Source of the DNA: Bacteroides sp.
Lineage (GTDB): Bacteria > Bacteroidota > Bacteroidia > Bacteroidales > Bacteroidaceae
Reading direction: 5' to 3'
Assembly (NCBI GenBank): GCA_030529405.1
Contig: JAUMWZ010000077.1
Span: 1-7,499 of the forward strand
DNA length: 7,499 bases
A program made the translations under genes and the position numbers. Shown here piece after piece: positions 1-5,993 of the stretch (positions are counted from its first letter, which is position 1; each line of letters opens with the position of its first letter). The notes under the pieces were generated by a model. The model saw only the letters and a list, made by a program, of their open reading frames with translations, was not told where the DNA came from and ran no database searches.

Positions 1-6
1 TAGGAC

Positions 7-136
7 TCCGCCTTGTTTGTTTTGCGTTAAGCATTTCACGCAGTTAAATCGTCAGTTTCTTATACTTGTTTGAGCGAAGCGAGTTTATAAGAAACCGATT
101 TAACCAGTGAAATGTAGCTAAACAAACTAAGCGGGA
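7..136. repeat. Long imperfect inverted repeat (giant hairpin), possible terminator or MITE-like element
   Basis: The two halves of this stretch are reverse complements with small gaps. Paired blocks, from outside in, are 7-11 with 131-136 (one bulge), 15-25 with 117-127 (one mismatch), 33-39 with 107-113, 43-51 with 96-104, and 55-64 with 86-95. The loop around 65-85 contains GCGAAGC, a sequence known to form a very stable mini-hairpin. A T-run (137-142) follows the G+C-rich base, so on the + strand it also resembles an oversized intrinsic terminator for a gene left of the window. A decayed miniature inverted-repeat element is the main alternative. The left end is too near the window edge to look for target duplications. 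Confidence 0.7.
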
Positions 137-143
137 TTTTTTG

Positions 144-167
144 CTCCTTTTGTATCGACAAAAGGAG
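144..167. repeat. Perfect 10-bp inverted repeat with 4-base loop
   Basis: CTCCTTTTGT (144-153) and ACAAAAGGAG (158-167) are exact reverse complements around a 4-base loop. It lies just downstream of the larger hairpin and its T-run. Its right arm forms the beginning of the first copy of the 44-base direct repeat. No T-run follows on the + strand, so it is not a convincing + terminator. Confidence 0.6.
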
Positions 168-252
168 ATAAGAATAAGTTATGAAAAGAAGAATAAGCAA
201 GACAAAAGGAGATGAAGAGAAGGTCTGAAAAGAAGAACATATAGGACAAAAG
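157..252. repeat. Purine-rich 44-base direct repeat, two full copies plus a fragment
   Basis: GACAAAAGGAGAT occurs at 157-169 and 201-213. GAAAAGAAGAA occurs at 183-193 and 227-237. Both pairs are exactly 44 bases apart. GACAAAAG recurs at 245-252, again 44 bases on. By eye the two full copies agree at about 33 of 44 positions. The + strand is very rich in purines here. No reading frame of note crosses it, and no function is apparent. Confidence 0.6.
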
Positions 253-299
253 TAAAGGTTATAAAGATGTAAATAGACTATAATAAAAAGCCACTTTCT

Positions 300-381
300 A
301 ATTTATATACAACTCACTTATAAACCATATATTATTTAGAAATAAACCATATACAGTTCATAAGTCAGCTGTATATGGTTT
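300..381. repeat. 22-bp palindromic repeat array A (4 units)
   Basis: 16-base units start at 300, 322, 344 and 366, an exact 22-base period with 6-base variable spacers. Units 322 and 344 both begin AAACCATATA; unit 366 is close to the reverse complement of unit 344. As a result 344-356 and 369-381 form a perfect 13-bp inverted repeat with a 12-base loop. The family consensus is AAACYRTATAYRGTTT. It lies in the leader region upstream of the tetR-type gene. Confidence 0.8.
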
Positions 382-418
382 ACTTTGCGGTGGAGATAGG
401 CTTTTGAGTAGTAAACGT

Positions 419-487
419 ATGTCTTACGACGAAAGAAGTATTGTTTTGGGTAGAATTATCTACCACCTTTTAGAAAACAAAATGTGA
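419..487 (+). CDS. Possible 22-residue small ORF
   Basis: ATG at 419 to TGA at 487 would encode a 22-residue peptide, with an acidic/polar start (SYDER) followed by a hydrophobic, helix-compatible stretch (SIVLGRIIYHLL). I do not recognise it. The frame is also open upstream of the ATG. An alternative explanation is a structured RNA: GGTGGAGATA (389-398) and TATCTACCACC (457-467) are nearly complementary and would fold around the first part of this ORF. No promoter with a perfect -7 box was found nearby. It may well be chance. Confidence 0.15.
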   Translation: MSYDERSIVLGRIIYHLLENKM

Positions 488-531
488 CTAACCTCATTAT
501 TGTATATATGTAGGCTTAGCTTTAGCATAAC

Positions 532-565
532 TTTGTTGTTTACTTGTTTTTTTTATTTACTTTTG
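532..565 (+). promoter_or_regulatory. Bacteroidota-type promoter for the TetR-family gene
   Basis: TACTTTTG at 558-565 matches the Bacteroidota -7 box TAnnTTTG exactly. TTTG at 532-535 is a candidate -33 box 22 bases upstream, slightly wider than the usual 19-21. Transcription would start near 572, giving a leader of about 30 bases before the ATG at 601. Confidence 0.5.
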
Positions 566-600
566 CACAGACTTATGTATGTTGTGCATAAATTAAGGCT

Positions 601-1188
601 ATGGGAGTTTCAAGAACACGCACTAAACTAATTGATGTTGCTCGTCAGCTTTTTGCTAAAATGGGAGTGGAAAACACGACTATGAATGATATAGCAAGAG
701 AGTCGATGAAAGGCAGACGTACGCTTTACACTTACTTCAAGAGTAAGGAAGAAGTGTATATGGCGGTTGTACAAACCGAACTCAGAATCTTATCTGACAA
801 GATGAGGGAGGTGGTTGCACGCGACATATCTCCAGATAAGAAGATAATGGAGATGATATTTACCAAGCTGGGGTTGATAAAGTCTATAGTTATGCGTAAT
901 GGTAGCTTGAAAGCCGACTTCTTTAACGATATACGTAAGGTTAAGGCTGCCAGAAAACAGTTTGATAAAGTAGAGATAGGACTGTTTAAGAGTGTGTTGG
1001 AAGAAGGCATAGAGAAAGGAGTGTTCAATGTAGACAACACAGAGCTTGTGGCACAGTTGATGCACTACTGCATAAAGGGCATTGAGGTGCCATATATATT
1101 AGGGCGCATAGGTCCACAAATGACAGATGCAGAGAGGAATAAGTATATAGAACGACTTATCTTCGGAGCACTGCAAAGAAAAGAATAA
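601..1188 (+). CDS. TetR/AcrR-family transcriptional regulator
   Basis: This 195-residue protein has the usual TetR-family length. The N-terminal DNA-binding domain spans about residues 8-56: RTKLIDVARQLFAKMG forms helix 1, and residues 26-46 form the helix-turn-helix, ending in the typical TLYTYFKSKEE. The remaining ~140 residues are a helical ligand-binding and dimerisation domain, which is not conserved enough to name a ligand. The ATG start follows a Bacteroidota-type promoter by a short leader, with no Shine-Dalgarno. fabG lies 124 bases downstream on the same strand, so control of fatty-acid synthesis is a plausible inference from position. Family assignment is secure; the target and ligand are unknown. 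Confidence 0.88.
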   Translation: MGVSRTRTKLIDVARQLFAKMGVENTTMNDIARESMKGRRTLYTYFKSKEEVYMAVVQTELRILSDKMREVVARDISPDKKIMEMIFTKLGLIKSIVMRNGSLKADFFNDIRKVKAARKQFDKVEIGLFKSVLEEGIEKGVFNVDNTELVAQLMHYCIKGIEVPYILGRIGPQMTDAERNKYIERLIFGALQRKE

Positions 1189-1201
1189 AGAGTTTGTAAA
1201 T

Positions 1202-1261
1202 TCATTATATATAGTTTGATTGTAAACGATATATAGTCTACTCGTAAACTGTATATAGTTT
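1202..1261. repeat. 22-bp palindromic repeat array B (3 units)
   Basis: Units start at 1202, 1224 and 1246, all in 22-base register, with cores ending in ATATAGTTT or a close variant. Unit 1246 (AAACTGTATATAGTTT) is the exact reverse complement of unit 7455 in array E, so units occur in both orientations. The array begins 13 bases after the tetR-type stop codon and ends 51 bases before the fabG start. It therefore occupies the whole region where a fabG promoter or TetR operator would be expected. Confidence 0.8.
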
Positions 1262-1312
1262 ATAATAGCAATATATAAGGCAGAAAATAATACTAAATAA
1301 CATTATTGTAAC

Positions 1313-2059
1313 ATGAAACAACTTGAAGGAAAAACAGCCATAGTAACTGGTGCTGCAAGAGGCATTGGTAAGGCAATAGCTATTAAGTTTGCATCTGAAG
1401 GAGCTAACGTAGCATTCACTGATTTGAAGATTGACGAAGTGGCAAACGAAACACTTAAAGAACTTGAGGCTCTTGGTGTTAAGACTAAAGCATACGCTTC
1501 TAACGCGGCAGACTTTGCAGATACTGCAGCTGTAGTTAAGCAAATACACGAAGACTTTGGTAGCATAGATATACTTGTAAACAATGCTGGTATCACAAGA
1601 GATGGTCTTATGATGCGTATGTCTGAACAACAATGGGATATGGTAATAAACGTAAACCTAAAATCGGCTTTCAACTTTGTTCATGCTTGTACTCCTATCA
1701 TGATGCGTCAAAGAAGTGGTAGCATAATAAATATGGCTTCTGTTGTCGGAGTTCATGGTAATGCAGGTCAGTCAAACTACTCAGCTTCAAAGGCAGGTAT
1801 GATTGGTTTGGCTAAATCTATAGCACAAGAACTAGGGTCAAGAGGCGTTCGTGCAAATGCAATTGCTCCTGGATTTATAGAAACAGACATGACAGCTGCC
1901 TTGCCAGAAGAAGTAAAGAAAGAGTGGGCTAACAAGATTCCATTGCGTAGAGGTGGAACACCAGAAGATGTGGCAAACGTAGCTACTTTCTTAGCATCAG
2001 ATATGTCGTCTTACGTATCAGGACAAGTGATACAAGTAGACGGCGGAATGAACATGTAG
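1313..2059 (+). CDS. fabG: 3-oxoacyl-[acyl-carrier-protein] reductase
   Basis: This enzyme reduces 3-oxoacyl-ACP to (R)-3-hydroxyacyl-ACP with NADPH in each round of type II fatty-acid elongation in the cytoplasm. The 248-residue length is standard. It is a short-chain dehydrogenase/reductase: the nucleotide-binding TGAARGIG is at residues 12-19 and NNAG at 90-93. The catalytic tetrad is N115, S143, Y156 and K160 (YSASK), followed by the APGFIETDMT loop at about 185-194 and the C-terminal VDGGMNM. The ATG has no Shine-Dalgarno, as is usual in this phylum. An RluA-type gene begins 10 bases after the stop, so the two are probably co-transcribed. Other SDR enzymes share these motifs, but overall similarity to FabG is strong. 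Confidence 0.93.
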   Translation: MKQLEGKTAIVTGAARGIGKAIAIKFASEGANVAFTDLKIDEVANETLKELEALGVKTKAYASNAADFADTAAVVKQIHEDFGSIDILVNNAGITRDGLMMRMSEQQWDMVINVNLKSAFNFVHACTPIMMRQRSGSIINMASVVGVHGNAGQSNYSASKAGMIGLAKSIAQELGSRGVRANAIAPGFIETDMTAALPEEVKKEWANKIPLRRGGTPEDVANVATFLASDMSSYVSGQVIQVDGGMNM

Positions 2060-2069
2060 ACTGTATTAT

Positions 2070-2741
2070 ATGACCGTTCTTTACGAAGACAATCATGTAA
2101 TAATTGTAAATAAGTCGTCGTCTGAAATAGTTCAGGCTGACAAGACTGGAGATACTCCTCTTTCGGAAATGGTAAAAGCATTTCTGAAAGAGAAGTATAA
2201 CAAACAGGGTAATGTATATATAGGTGTCACGCATAGGCTAGACAGACCGGTTAGCGGAATCGTTGTTTTTGCCAAAACAAGTAAAGCACTTGCGAGGCTA
2301 AACGATATGTTTGCCAAGAAAGACATAAAGAAAACATACTGGGCTATTGTGTGTAAGATGCCACCTCAAGAAGAAGGGCAGTTGATAAACTATTTGGTTA
2401 AGAACGAAAAGCAAAACAAAAGCTATGCTTATGATAAAGAGGTGCCAAATAGTAAGAAGTCTATACTGAACTATAAACTTATCGGTAAGTCAGACAGATA
2501 TTATCTGTTAGAGATAGATTTACAAACAGGCAGACATCATCAGATAAGATGCCAGTTGGCAAAGATAGGTTGTGTTATCAAAGGCGACCTTAAATATGGT
2601 GCAGATAGGTCTAACAAAGACGGTAGTATTTCACTACATGCACGCAGTATAAGTTTCGTACACCCCGTTTCTAAGAAAGAGATAAACGTAGTTGCGCCTT
2701 GTCCGAACGATGAGTTGTGGAACTACTTCTGTAAAAACTAA
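2070..2741 (+). CDS. RluA-family pseudouridine synthase, S4 domain absent
   Basis: This enzyme converts specific uridines in rRNA or tRNA to pseudouridine. The 223 residues contain the RluA motif HRLDRPVSG at about 55-63, with D58 as the catalytic aspartate, and the downstream LQTGRHHQIR at 151-160 that lines the active site. The protein starts directly in the catalytic fold (MTVLYEDNHVIIVNK) and has no N-terminal S4 RNA-binding domain. It therefore resembles the shorter RluA/TruC-like branch more than RluC or RluD. The target uridine cannot be read from sequence. The gene lies 10 bases after fabG and ends in a strong terminator, so it closes that transcript. Confidence 0.88.
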   Translation: MTVLYEDNHVIIVNKSSSEIVQADKTGDTPLSEMVKAFLKEKYNKQGNVYIGVTHRLDRPVSGIVVFAKTSKALARLNDMFAKKDIKKTYWAIVCKMPPQEEGQLINYLVKNEKQNKSYAYDKEVPNSKKSILNYKLIGKSDRYYLLEIDLQTGRHHQIRCQLAKIGCVIKGDLKYGADRSNKDGSISLHARSISFVHPVSKKEINVVAPCPNDELWNYFCKN

Positions 2742-2780
2742 AACAGTCTATCAGAGCTAATAGCTTGATAGACTGTTTTT
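2741..2780 (+). terminator. Intrinsic terminator of fabG-rluA unit
   Basis: AAACAGTCTATCA (2741-2753) pairs with TGATAGACTGTTT (2766-2778). The stem extends through AGCT/AGCT (2755-2758 and 2762-2765) to a 3-base AAT loop, with one bulged G at 2754. A T-run ends the right arm. The left arm starts at the last base of the stop codon. The flanking A-rich sequence on the left means it could also stop crp transcription arriving on the minus strand. Confidence 0.88.
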
Positions 2781-2843
2781 CTTTATCCTCTTATAAGGCA
2801 TAGTTTATGCTGTTGCGTGCTGTTTTCTGTTTATTGCTTGTGT

Positions 2844-3013
2844 CGGTAGTATATTCTGTTTTCTGAAACTATTCCTATACTCTCCCAAAACCATATATTA
2901 GCCTTTTCTATGCTGTGTATTCTTCTTTTCTGAACTGTATATGCTCTACTTCTAAACCATATATAATCGGTTTTCAAACCATATATGGTTTACTTTCAAA
3001 TTGTATATGCTTT
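2844..3013. repeat. 22-bp palindromic repeat array C (8 units, longest)
   Basis: Units start at 2844, 2866, 2888, 2910, 2932, 2954, 2976 and 2998, all in exact 22-base register. Unit 2976-2991 is AAACCATATATGGTTT, a perfect 16-bp palindrome. Units 2866 and 2910 are more degenerate but keep position. Weak in-register matches at 2800 and 3020 suggest decayed extra units. The array fills most of the 341-base gap (2742-3082) between the convergent rluA-type and crp-type genes. Apart from the terminator, I see nothing else in this gap. Confidence 0.85.
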
Positions 3014-3082
3014 GCAATCGCTTTGTAAACAGTGCCTTATTTTTCCTTGATAGAATTGCTTTCTAGCATATAATGGTTGTGT

Positions 3083-3778
3083 TTATCCCACTCTACTAAT
3101 TTTTCTTAGTCTGTCTTCGTCTAGAATCTTGATTTTCTTTCCGTCTATTGCAATTATTCTTTCCTTTGCAAAGAGTGTTAGCGTTCTTGTTGCGTTCGAT
3201 GCGGTCATGTTTGATAGACTTGCCAAATCTTCTCTCGAAAGATATATGCTCAATGTGTATCCATCTTCTTCTAGTCCATAGTTTTCGCGTAAGAATATTA
3301 GCGACTCTGCCAGTCTGCCTCTGATGTGTTTTTGTGTTAGGTTTACTGTTCTTTCGTCCGATATACCTAAATCGACAGACAAGCGTTTGATGAAAAACAC
3401 TGCAACGTCATTGTTCTCTTTTATAAGGCTTTCGATGGTTGTCATTGGTATCATGCAGATAACTGACGATTCGCAAGCCGCTGCATCTGTTACAAATGTT
3501 TCGTTTGCAAAGTATGCTCGGTAGCCAAAAAACTCTTTTGGCTTTATCATTCTTATTATCTGACTTCTTCCACCAACTCCAGCTTTGTGAATTTTTATTT
3601 TACCTCTGATAGGACATAACAAGTGTGTGGGGCTTTCGCCTTCAAGATATACAACTTCATGCTTCTTGAACTCTTGCAGAGTGAACGAGTCCATAATTCT
3701 CTCTTTTTGTTCGTCTGTGAGTAGTTCTAGCATATCTTTGAGTATCTCTGATACTTCGTTTGTTTTTATTTTTACCAT
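3083..3778 (-). CDS. Crp/Fnr-family transcriptional regulator
   Basis: From the ATG at 3778 the protein has 231 residues. About 25-125 form a cyclic-nucleotide-binding-type beta barrel (VVYLEGE at 42-48, then FFGYRAYF at 83-90). About 150-225 form the Crp winged helix, with recognition-helix region SREDLASLSN at 181-190 followed by an ATRTL stretch. The FGYRAYF segment replaces the GEL motif that contacts cAMP in E. coli CRP. There is no N-terminal cysteine cluster for an FNR-type iron-sulfur centre. The signal is therefore unknown, and cAMP or oxygen sensing should not be assumed. The frame extends upstream to a GTG at 3820, but the ATG gives the usual family length. A promoter-like box and a dyad lie upstream, the dyad suggesting autoregulation. 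The gene is convergent with the rluA-type gene. Confidence 0.88.
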   Translation of the reverse strand: MVKIKTNEVSEILKDMLELLTDEQKERIMDSFTLQEFKKHEVVYLEGESPTHLLCPIRGKIKIHKAGVGGRSQIIRMIKPKEFFGYRAYFANETFVTDAAACESSVICMIPMTTIESLIKENNDVAVFFIKRLSVDLGISDERTVNLTQKHIRGRLAESLIFLRENYGLEEDGYTLSIYLSREDLASLSNMTASNATRTLTLFAKERIIAIDGKKIKILDEDRLRKISRVG

Positions 3779-3815
3779 AACTCTTGTGTCCTTTATTGTT
3801 ACTAGAAACTTATTC

Positions 3816-3838
3816 AACACTTGTTGTCAAACAGTGTT
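3816..3838. promoter_or_regulatory. Candidate operator dyad in the crp-type leader
   Basis: A 23-base imperfect dyad has outer arms AACACT (3816-3821) and AGTGTT (3833-3838) and inner half-sites TTG and CAA around a central T, so 9 of 11 base pairs are symmetric. It sits between the crp-type -7 box and the ATG at 3778, which is where a repressor would block transcription. Crp/Fnr proteins bind dyads of about this size, so autoregulation is a reasonable inference. The match is to symmetry only, not to a known consensus. Confidence 0.4.
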
Positions 3839-3866
3839 ATTAAGTTGGTTTATCTATTTCTTATGG

Positions 3867-3874
3867 CAAAAATA
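3867..3874 (-). promoter_or_regulatory. -7 box of the crp-type gene promoter
   Basis: Read on the minus strand, this is TATTTTTG, an exact match to the Bacteroidota TAnnTTTG -7 box. No good TTTG -33 box is found at the usual spacing; the region upstream (3875-3930) is very A+T-rich instead. The transcript would start near 3860, about 80 bases before the ATG at 3778, which favours that start over the GTG at 3820 only weakly. Confidence 0.4.
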
Positions 3875-3965
3875 TAAATAAAAACTAATAATAAAATTTT
3901 AATAGTAAATAAAACAAATCTATTTATCTATTAAATGCGTATTATCTGCTTTTTAGTGCTGTTGC

Positions 3966-4047
3966 AAACCATATATAGCTGACAAATCAAGTGTATATTG
4001 TTTGCTTTTTCACTATATATAGTTTAGATGCAAACTGTATATGGTTG
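3966..4047. repeat. 22-bp palindromic repeat array D (4 units)
   Basis: Units start at 3966, 3988, 4010 and 4032 in exact 22-base register. Unit 3966 begins AAACCATATATAG; unit 4032 reads AAACTGTATATGGTT. The next register position holds a different inverted repeat, CATCA-GATAT-TGATG (4054-4068). The array lies in the 429-base gap between the divergent crp-type and HAD genes (3779-4207). The rest of that gap is A+T-rich sequence with the crp promoter and dyad, and a weak HAD promoter candidate. Confidence 0.82.
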
Positions 4048-4109
4048 TTTTTTCATCAGATATTGATGTCGTCTTAGATTGAGAATGTTCAAGAAAATAT
4101 TGTTCACTC

Positions 4110-4140
4110 TTTATTAAGCGGCAAAAAAAGGTTATATTTA
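4110..4140 (+). promoter_or_regulatory. Weak promoter candidate for the HAD-aroC-M20 unit
   Basis: TTTA (4110-4113) and TATATTTA (4133-4140) are 19 bases apart, the usual spacing for the Bacteroidota -33 and -7 boxes. Each lacks the final G of the consensus. It lies between array D and the HAD start at 4208, giving a leader of about 60 bases. The evidence is positional and weak. Confidence 0.25.
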
Positions 4141-4207
4141 CAGCGGACAACTGTTGGCGGGCTTTCCTATGTCTGTTTATAGTTGGGTTATAGAACTGTT
4201 TGAAGAA

Positions 4208-4891
4208 ATGAAAAAACAAAATATAAAGGCTGTTTTCTTTGATATGGACGGTGTTCTGTTTGACTCTATGAAAAATCATTCAGAGGCTTGGCACAAGGTA
4301 ATGAAAGATAATGGCTTTACGCTTAGTAGGGAAGAGGCATATATGCATGAAGGTCGCACGGCATCTTCTACAATAAATATTGTGTGCAACCGTGAACTAA
4401 ATCGTAACGCTACTGATGAGGAAGTTAAGCGAATATACGAACAGAAAACAAATGTGTTCAACTCTCTGCCAGAGGCTAAACAGATTTCAGGTGTGTATGA
4501 CTTGCTTAAAAGGGTGAAAAAAGACGGAATGAAGATTGTGCTTGTAACAGGCTCGGGGCAAAGGGCACTGCTTGACAGGTTGGAAAAGAACTTCCCGTCG
4601 ATGTTTACTAAAGAATTGATGGTAACAGCATACGATGTTAAGAACGGAAAACCTAATCCTGAACCTTATCTTACAGCTTTGTCTAAAGCAGAAGTGAAAC
4701 CCGATGAGGCGATAGTGATAGAGAATGCACCGCTTGGGGTAGAGTCATCGAGCAAGGCAGGTATATTTACTATTGCCGTAAACACAGGGCCATTGCCAAA
4801 CGAAGTGTTGATAAACTCAGGCGCAGACAAGCTATATAGCAATATGCACGAGCTTACTAGAGCATGGGATAATGATGAACTTTCTTTGTAA
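4208..4891 (+). CDS. HAD-superfamily phosphatase/phosphomutase, beta-PGM-like
   Basis: From the ATG at 4208 the protein has 227 residues. HAD motif I is FFDMDGVLFDS (10-20), with D12 as the phosphorylated nucleophile and D14 as the acid/base. A helical cap domain spans about 20-95. Motif II is VLVTGSG (111-117), motif III lysine is K148 in NGKPNPEPYL, and motif IV is VIENAPLGVES (170-180). This layout is that of HAD subfamily IA, near beta-phosphoglucomutase and phosphoglycolate phosphatase. Motif IV has E-N where many relatives have E-D. The substrate cannot be assigned. The frame continues upstream to an ATG at 4169 and a TTG at 4154, but the family normally begins a few residues before motif I. 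aroC starts 25 bases after the stop, so the genes are probably co-transcribed. Confidence 0.85.
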   Translation: MKKQNIKAVFFDMDGVLFDSMKNHSEAWHKVMKDNGFTLSREEAYMHEGRTASSTINIVCNRELNRNATDEEVKRIYEQKTNVFNSLPEAKQISGVYDLLKRVKKDGMKIVLVTGSGQRALLDRLEKNFPSMFTKELMVTAYDVKNGKPNPEPYLTALSKAEVKPDEAIVIENAPLGVESSSKAGIFTIAVNTGPLPNEVLINSGADKLYSNMHELTRAWDNDELSL

Positions 4892-4916
4892 CACAACGAG
4901 ATAAATATTTGAAATA

Positions 4917-5993
4917 ATGTTCAATTCTTTTGGAAATATACTTAGGCTGACCTCATTTGGCGAATCACACGGCAAAGCAGTGGGCGGAGTTATTGACGGA
5001 TTTCCTGCAGGAATAGAAATAGACGAAGATTTTGTTCAGTCGGAATTAAACCGTCGTCGCCCTGGACAATCTAAGATATCCACTCCAAGAAAAGAGGCAG
5101 ATAAGGTTGAGTTTCTATCAGGAATATACGATGGCAAATCAACTGGCTGTCCGATAGCTTTTGTTGTGTGGAACGACAACTTTCATTCATCGGACTATGA
5201 TAATCTGAAAGACGTGTACAGACCATCACACGCTGACTATACCTATGATGTTAAGTATGGAATACGTGACCATAGAGGAGGCGGACGCTCATCTGCTCGC
5301 GAAACAGTGAGCCGTGTTGTGGGTGGAGCCTTAGCAAAGATTGCACTCAAGCAGTTAGGGATATGCGTCAGAGCCTATACATCGCAGATTGGCAAAGTAA
5401 GTATAACTGACAACTACACTATATATGATTTAGAAGTCAGTGAACTTAACTTTGTACGTTGTCCAGATATGGTTAAGGCAAAGGAAATGGAAGACCTTGT
5501 TTTACAGCTAAAAGGCAAAGGAGATACAGTAGGCGGAGTTGTCAGCTGTGTCATATCTGGTTGCCCCGTAGGATTAGGTGAGCCTGTGTACGGAAAATTG
5601 CATGCTGCACTTGCAAACGGTATGATGAGCATAAATGCAGCAAAAGGATTTCAGTACGGAACGGGCTTTAGTCAGATGGAAAAGATTGGTTCTGAAGCGA
5701 ACGATGAATTCTATAATAACAATGGAAAAATAGACTGCCGTAGCAATAACTCTGGAGGAATACAAGGAGGAATAAGCAATGGCAAAGACATATACTTTAA
5801 GGTTGCCTTTAAGCCAATAGCCACTTTGTTGCAAGAACAAAACACTGTGAACACAAACGGAGAAGAAGTAGTTCTTAAAGCAAGAGGCAGACACGACACA
5901 ACAGTAGTGCCAAGAGCCGTGCCAATAGTAGAGGCTATGGCGGCAATGACAATATTAGACTTTTATTTAATAAACAAAACCACAATATTATGA
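4917..5993 (+). CDS. aroC: Chorismate synthase
   Basis: Chorismate synthase converts 5-enolpyruvylshikimate-3-phosphate to chorismate, the last step of the shikimate pathway, using reduced FMN. The 358-residue length is normal for the short bacterial form. The three family signatures are present: GESHGKAVGGVIDG near 15-28 with conserved H18, YGIRDHRGGGRSSARET at 114-130, and RGRHDTTVVPRAVPI at 323-337 containing D327. SHADYTY at 104-110 supplies the second conserved histidine (H105). The gene follows the HAD gene by 25 bases. Its TGA stop overlaps the ATG of the M20 gene, so the two are likely translationally coupled. No sign of truncation. Confidence 0.97.
   Translation: MFNSFGNILRLTSFGESHGKAVGGVIDGFPAGIEIDEDFVQSELNRRRPGQSKISTPRKEADKVEFLSGIYDGKSTGCPIAFVVWNDNFHSSDYDNLKDVYRPSHADYTYDVKYGIRDHRGGGRSSARETVSRVVGGALAKIALKQLGICVRAYTSQIGKVSITDNYTIYDLEVSELNFVRCPDMVKAKEMEDLVLQLKGKGDTVGGVVSCVISGCPVGLGEPVYGKLHAALANGMMSINAAKGFQYGTGFSQMEKIGSEANDEFYNNNGKIDCRSNNSGGIQGGISNGKDIYFKVAFKPIATLLQEQNTVNTNGEEVVLKARGRHDTTVVPRAVPIVEAMAAMTILDFYLINKTTIL

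Noticed and set aside
501..511. TGTATATATG upstream of tetR as an extra repeat unit
   Set aside because: It matches only the A+T-rich centre of the core, lacks the AAAC/GTTT flanks, and stands alone.
1089..1103. CCATATATATTAGG resembling a repeat core within the tetR-type gene
   Set aside because: It is a single match in coding sequence (VPYILGRIG) without a 22-base partner.
1303..1674. 123-codon minus-strand ORF
   Set aside because: It lies antisense within fabG, whose motifs and length are unambiguous; the protein has no recognisable domain.
2844..3013. CRISPR array
   Set aside because: The repeats are short (16 bases), degenerate and palindromic, the spacers are only 6 bases, and no cas gene is present.
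3779..3820. N-terminal extension of the Crp-type protein from GTG 3820
   Set aside because: The ATG at 3778 gives the usual family length, and the extension would overlap the operator-like dyad.
4154..4207. N-terminal extension of the HAD protein from TTG 4154 or ATG 4169
   Set aside because: Family members start a few residues before motif I, which fits the ATG at 4208. The extension shows no known motif, though ATG 4169 is not excluded.
5416..5431. Copy of the 22-bp repeat core inside aroC
   Set aside because: It is solitary, has no in-register neighbour, and encodes normal residues of the protein (NYTIYDL), so it is probably chance.
5574..5894. 106-codon minus-strand ORF in aroC
   Set aside because: It is antisense to conserved chorismate synthase sequence, with no recognisable protein features.
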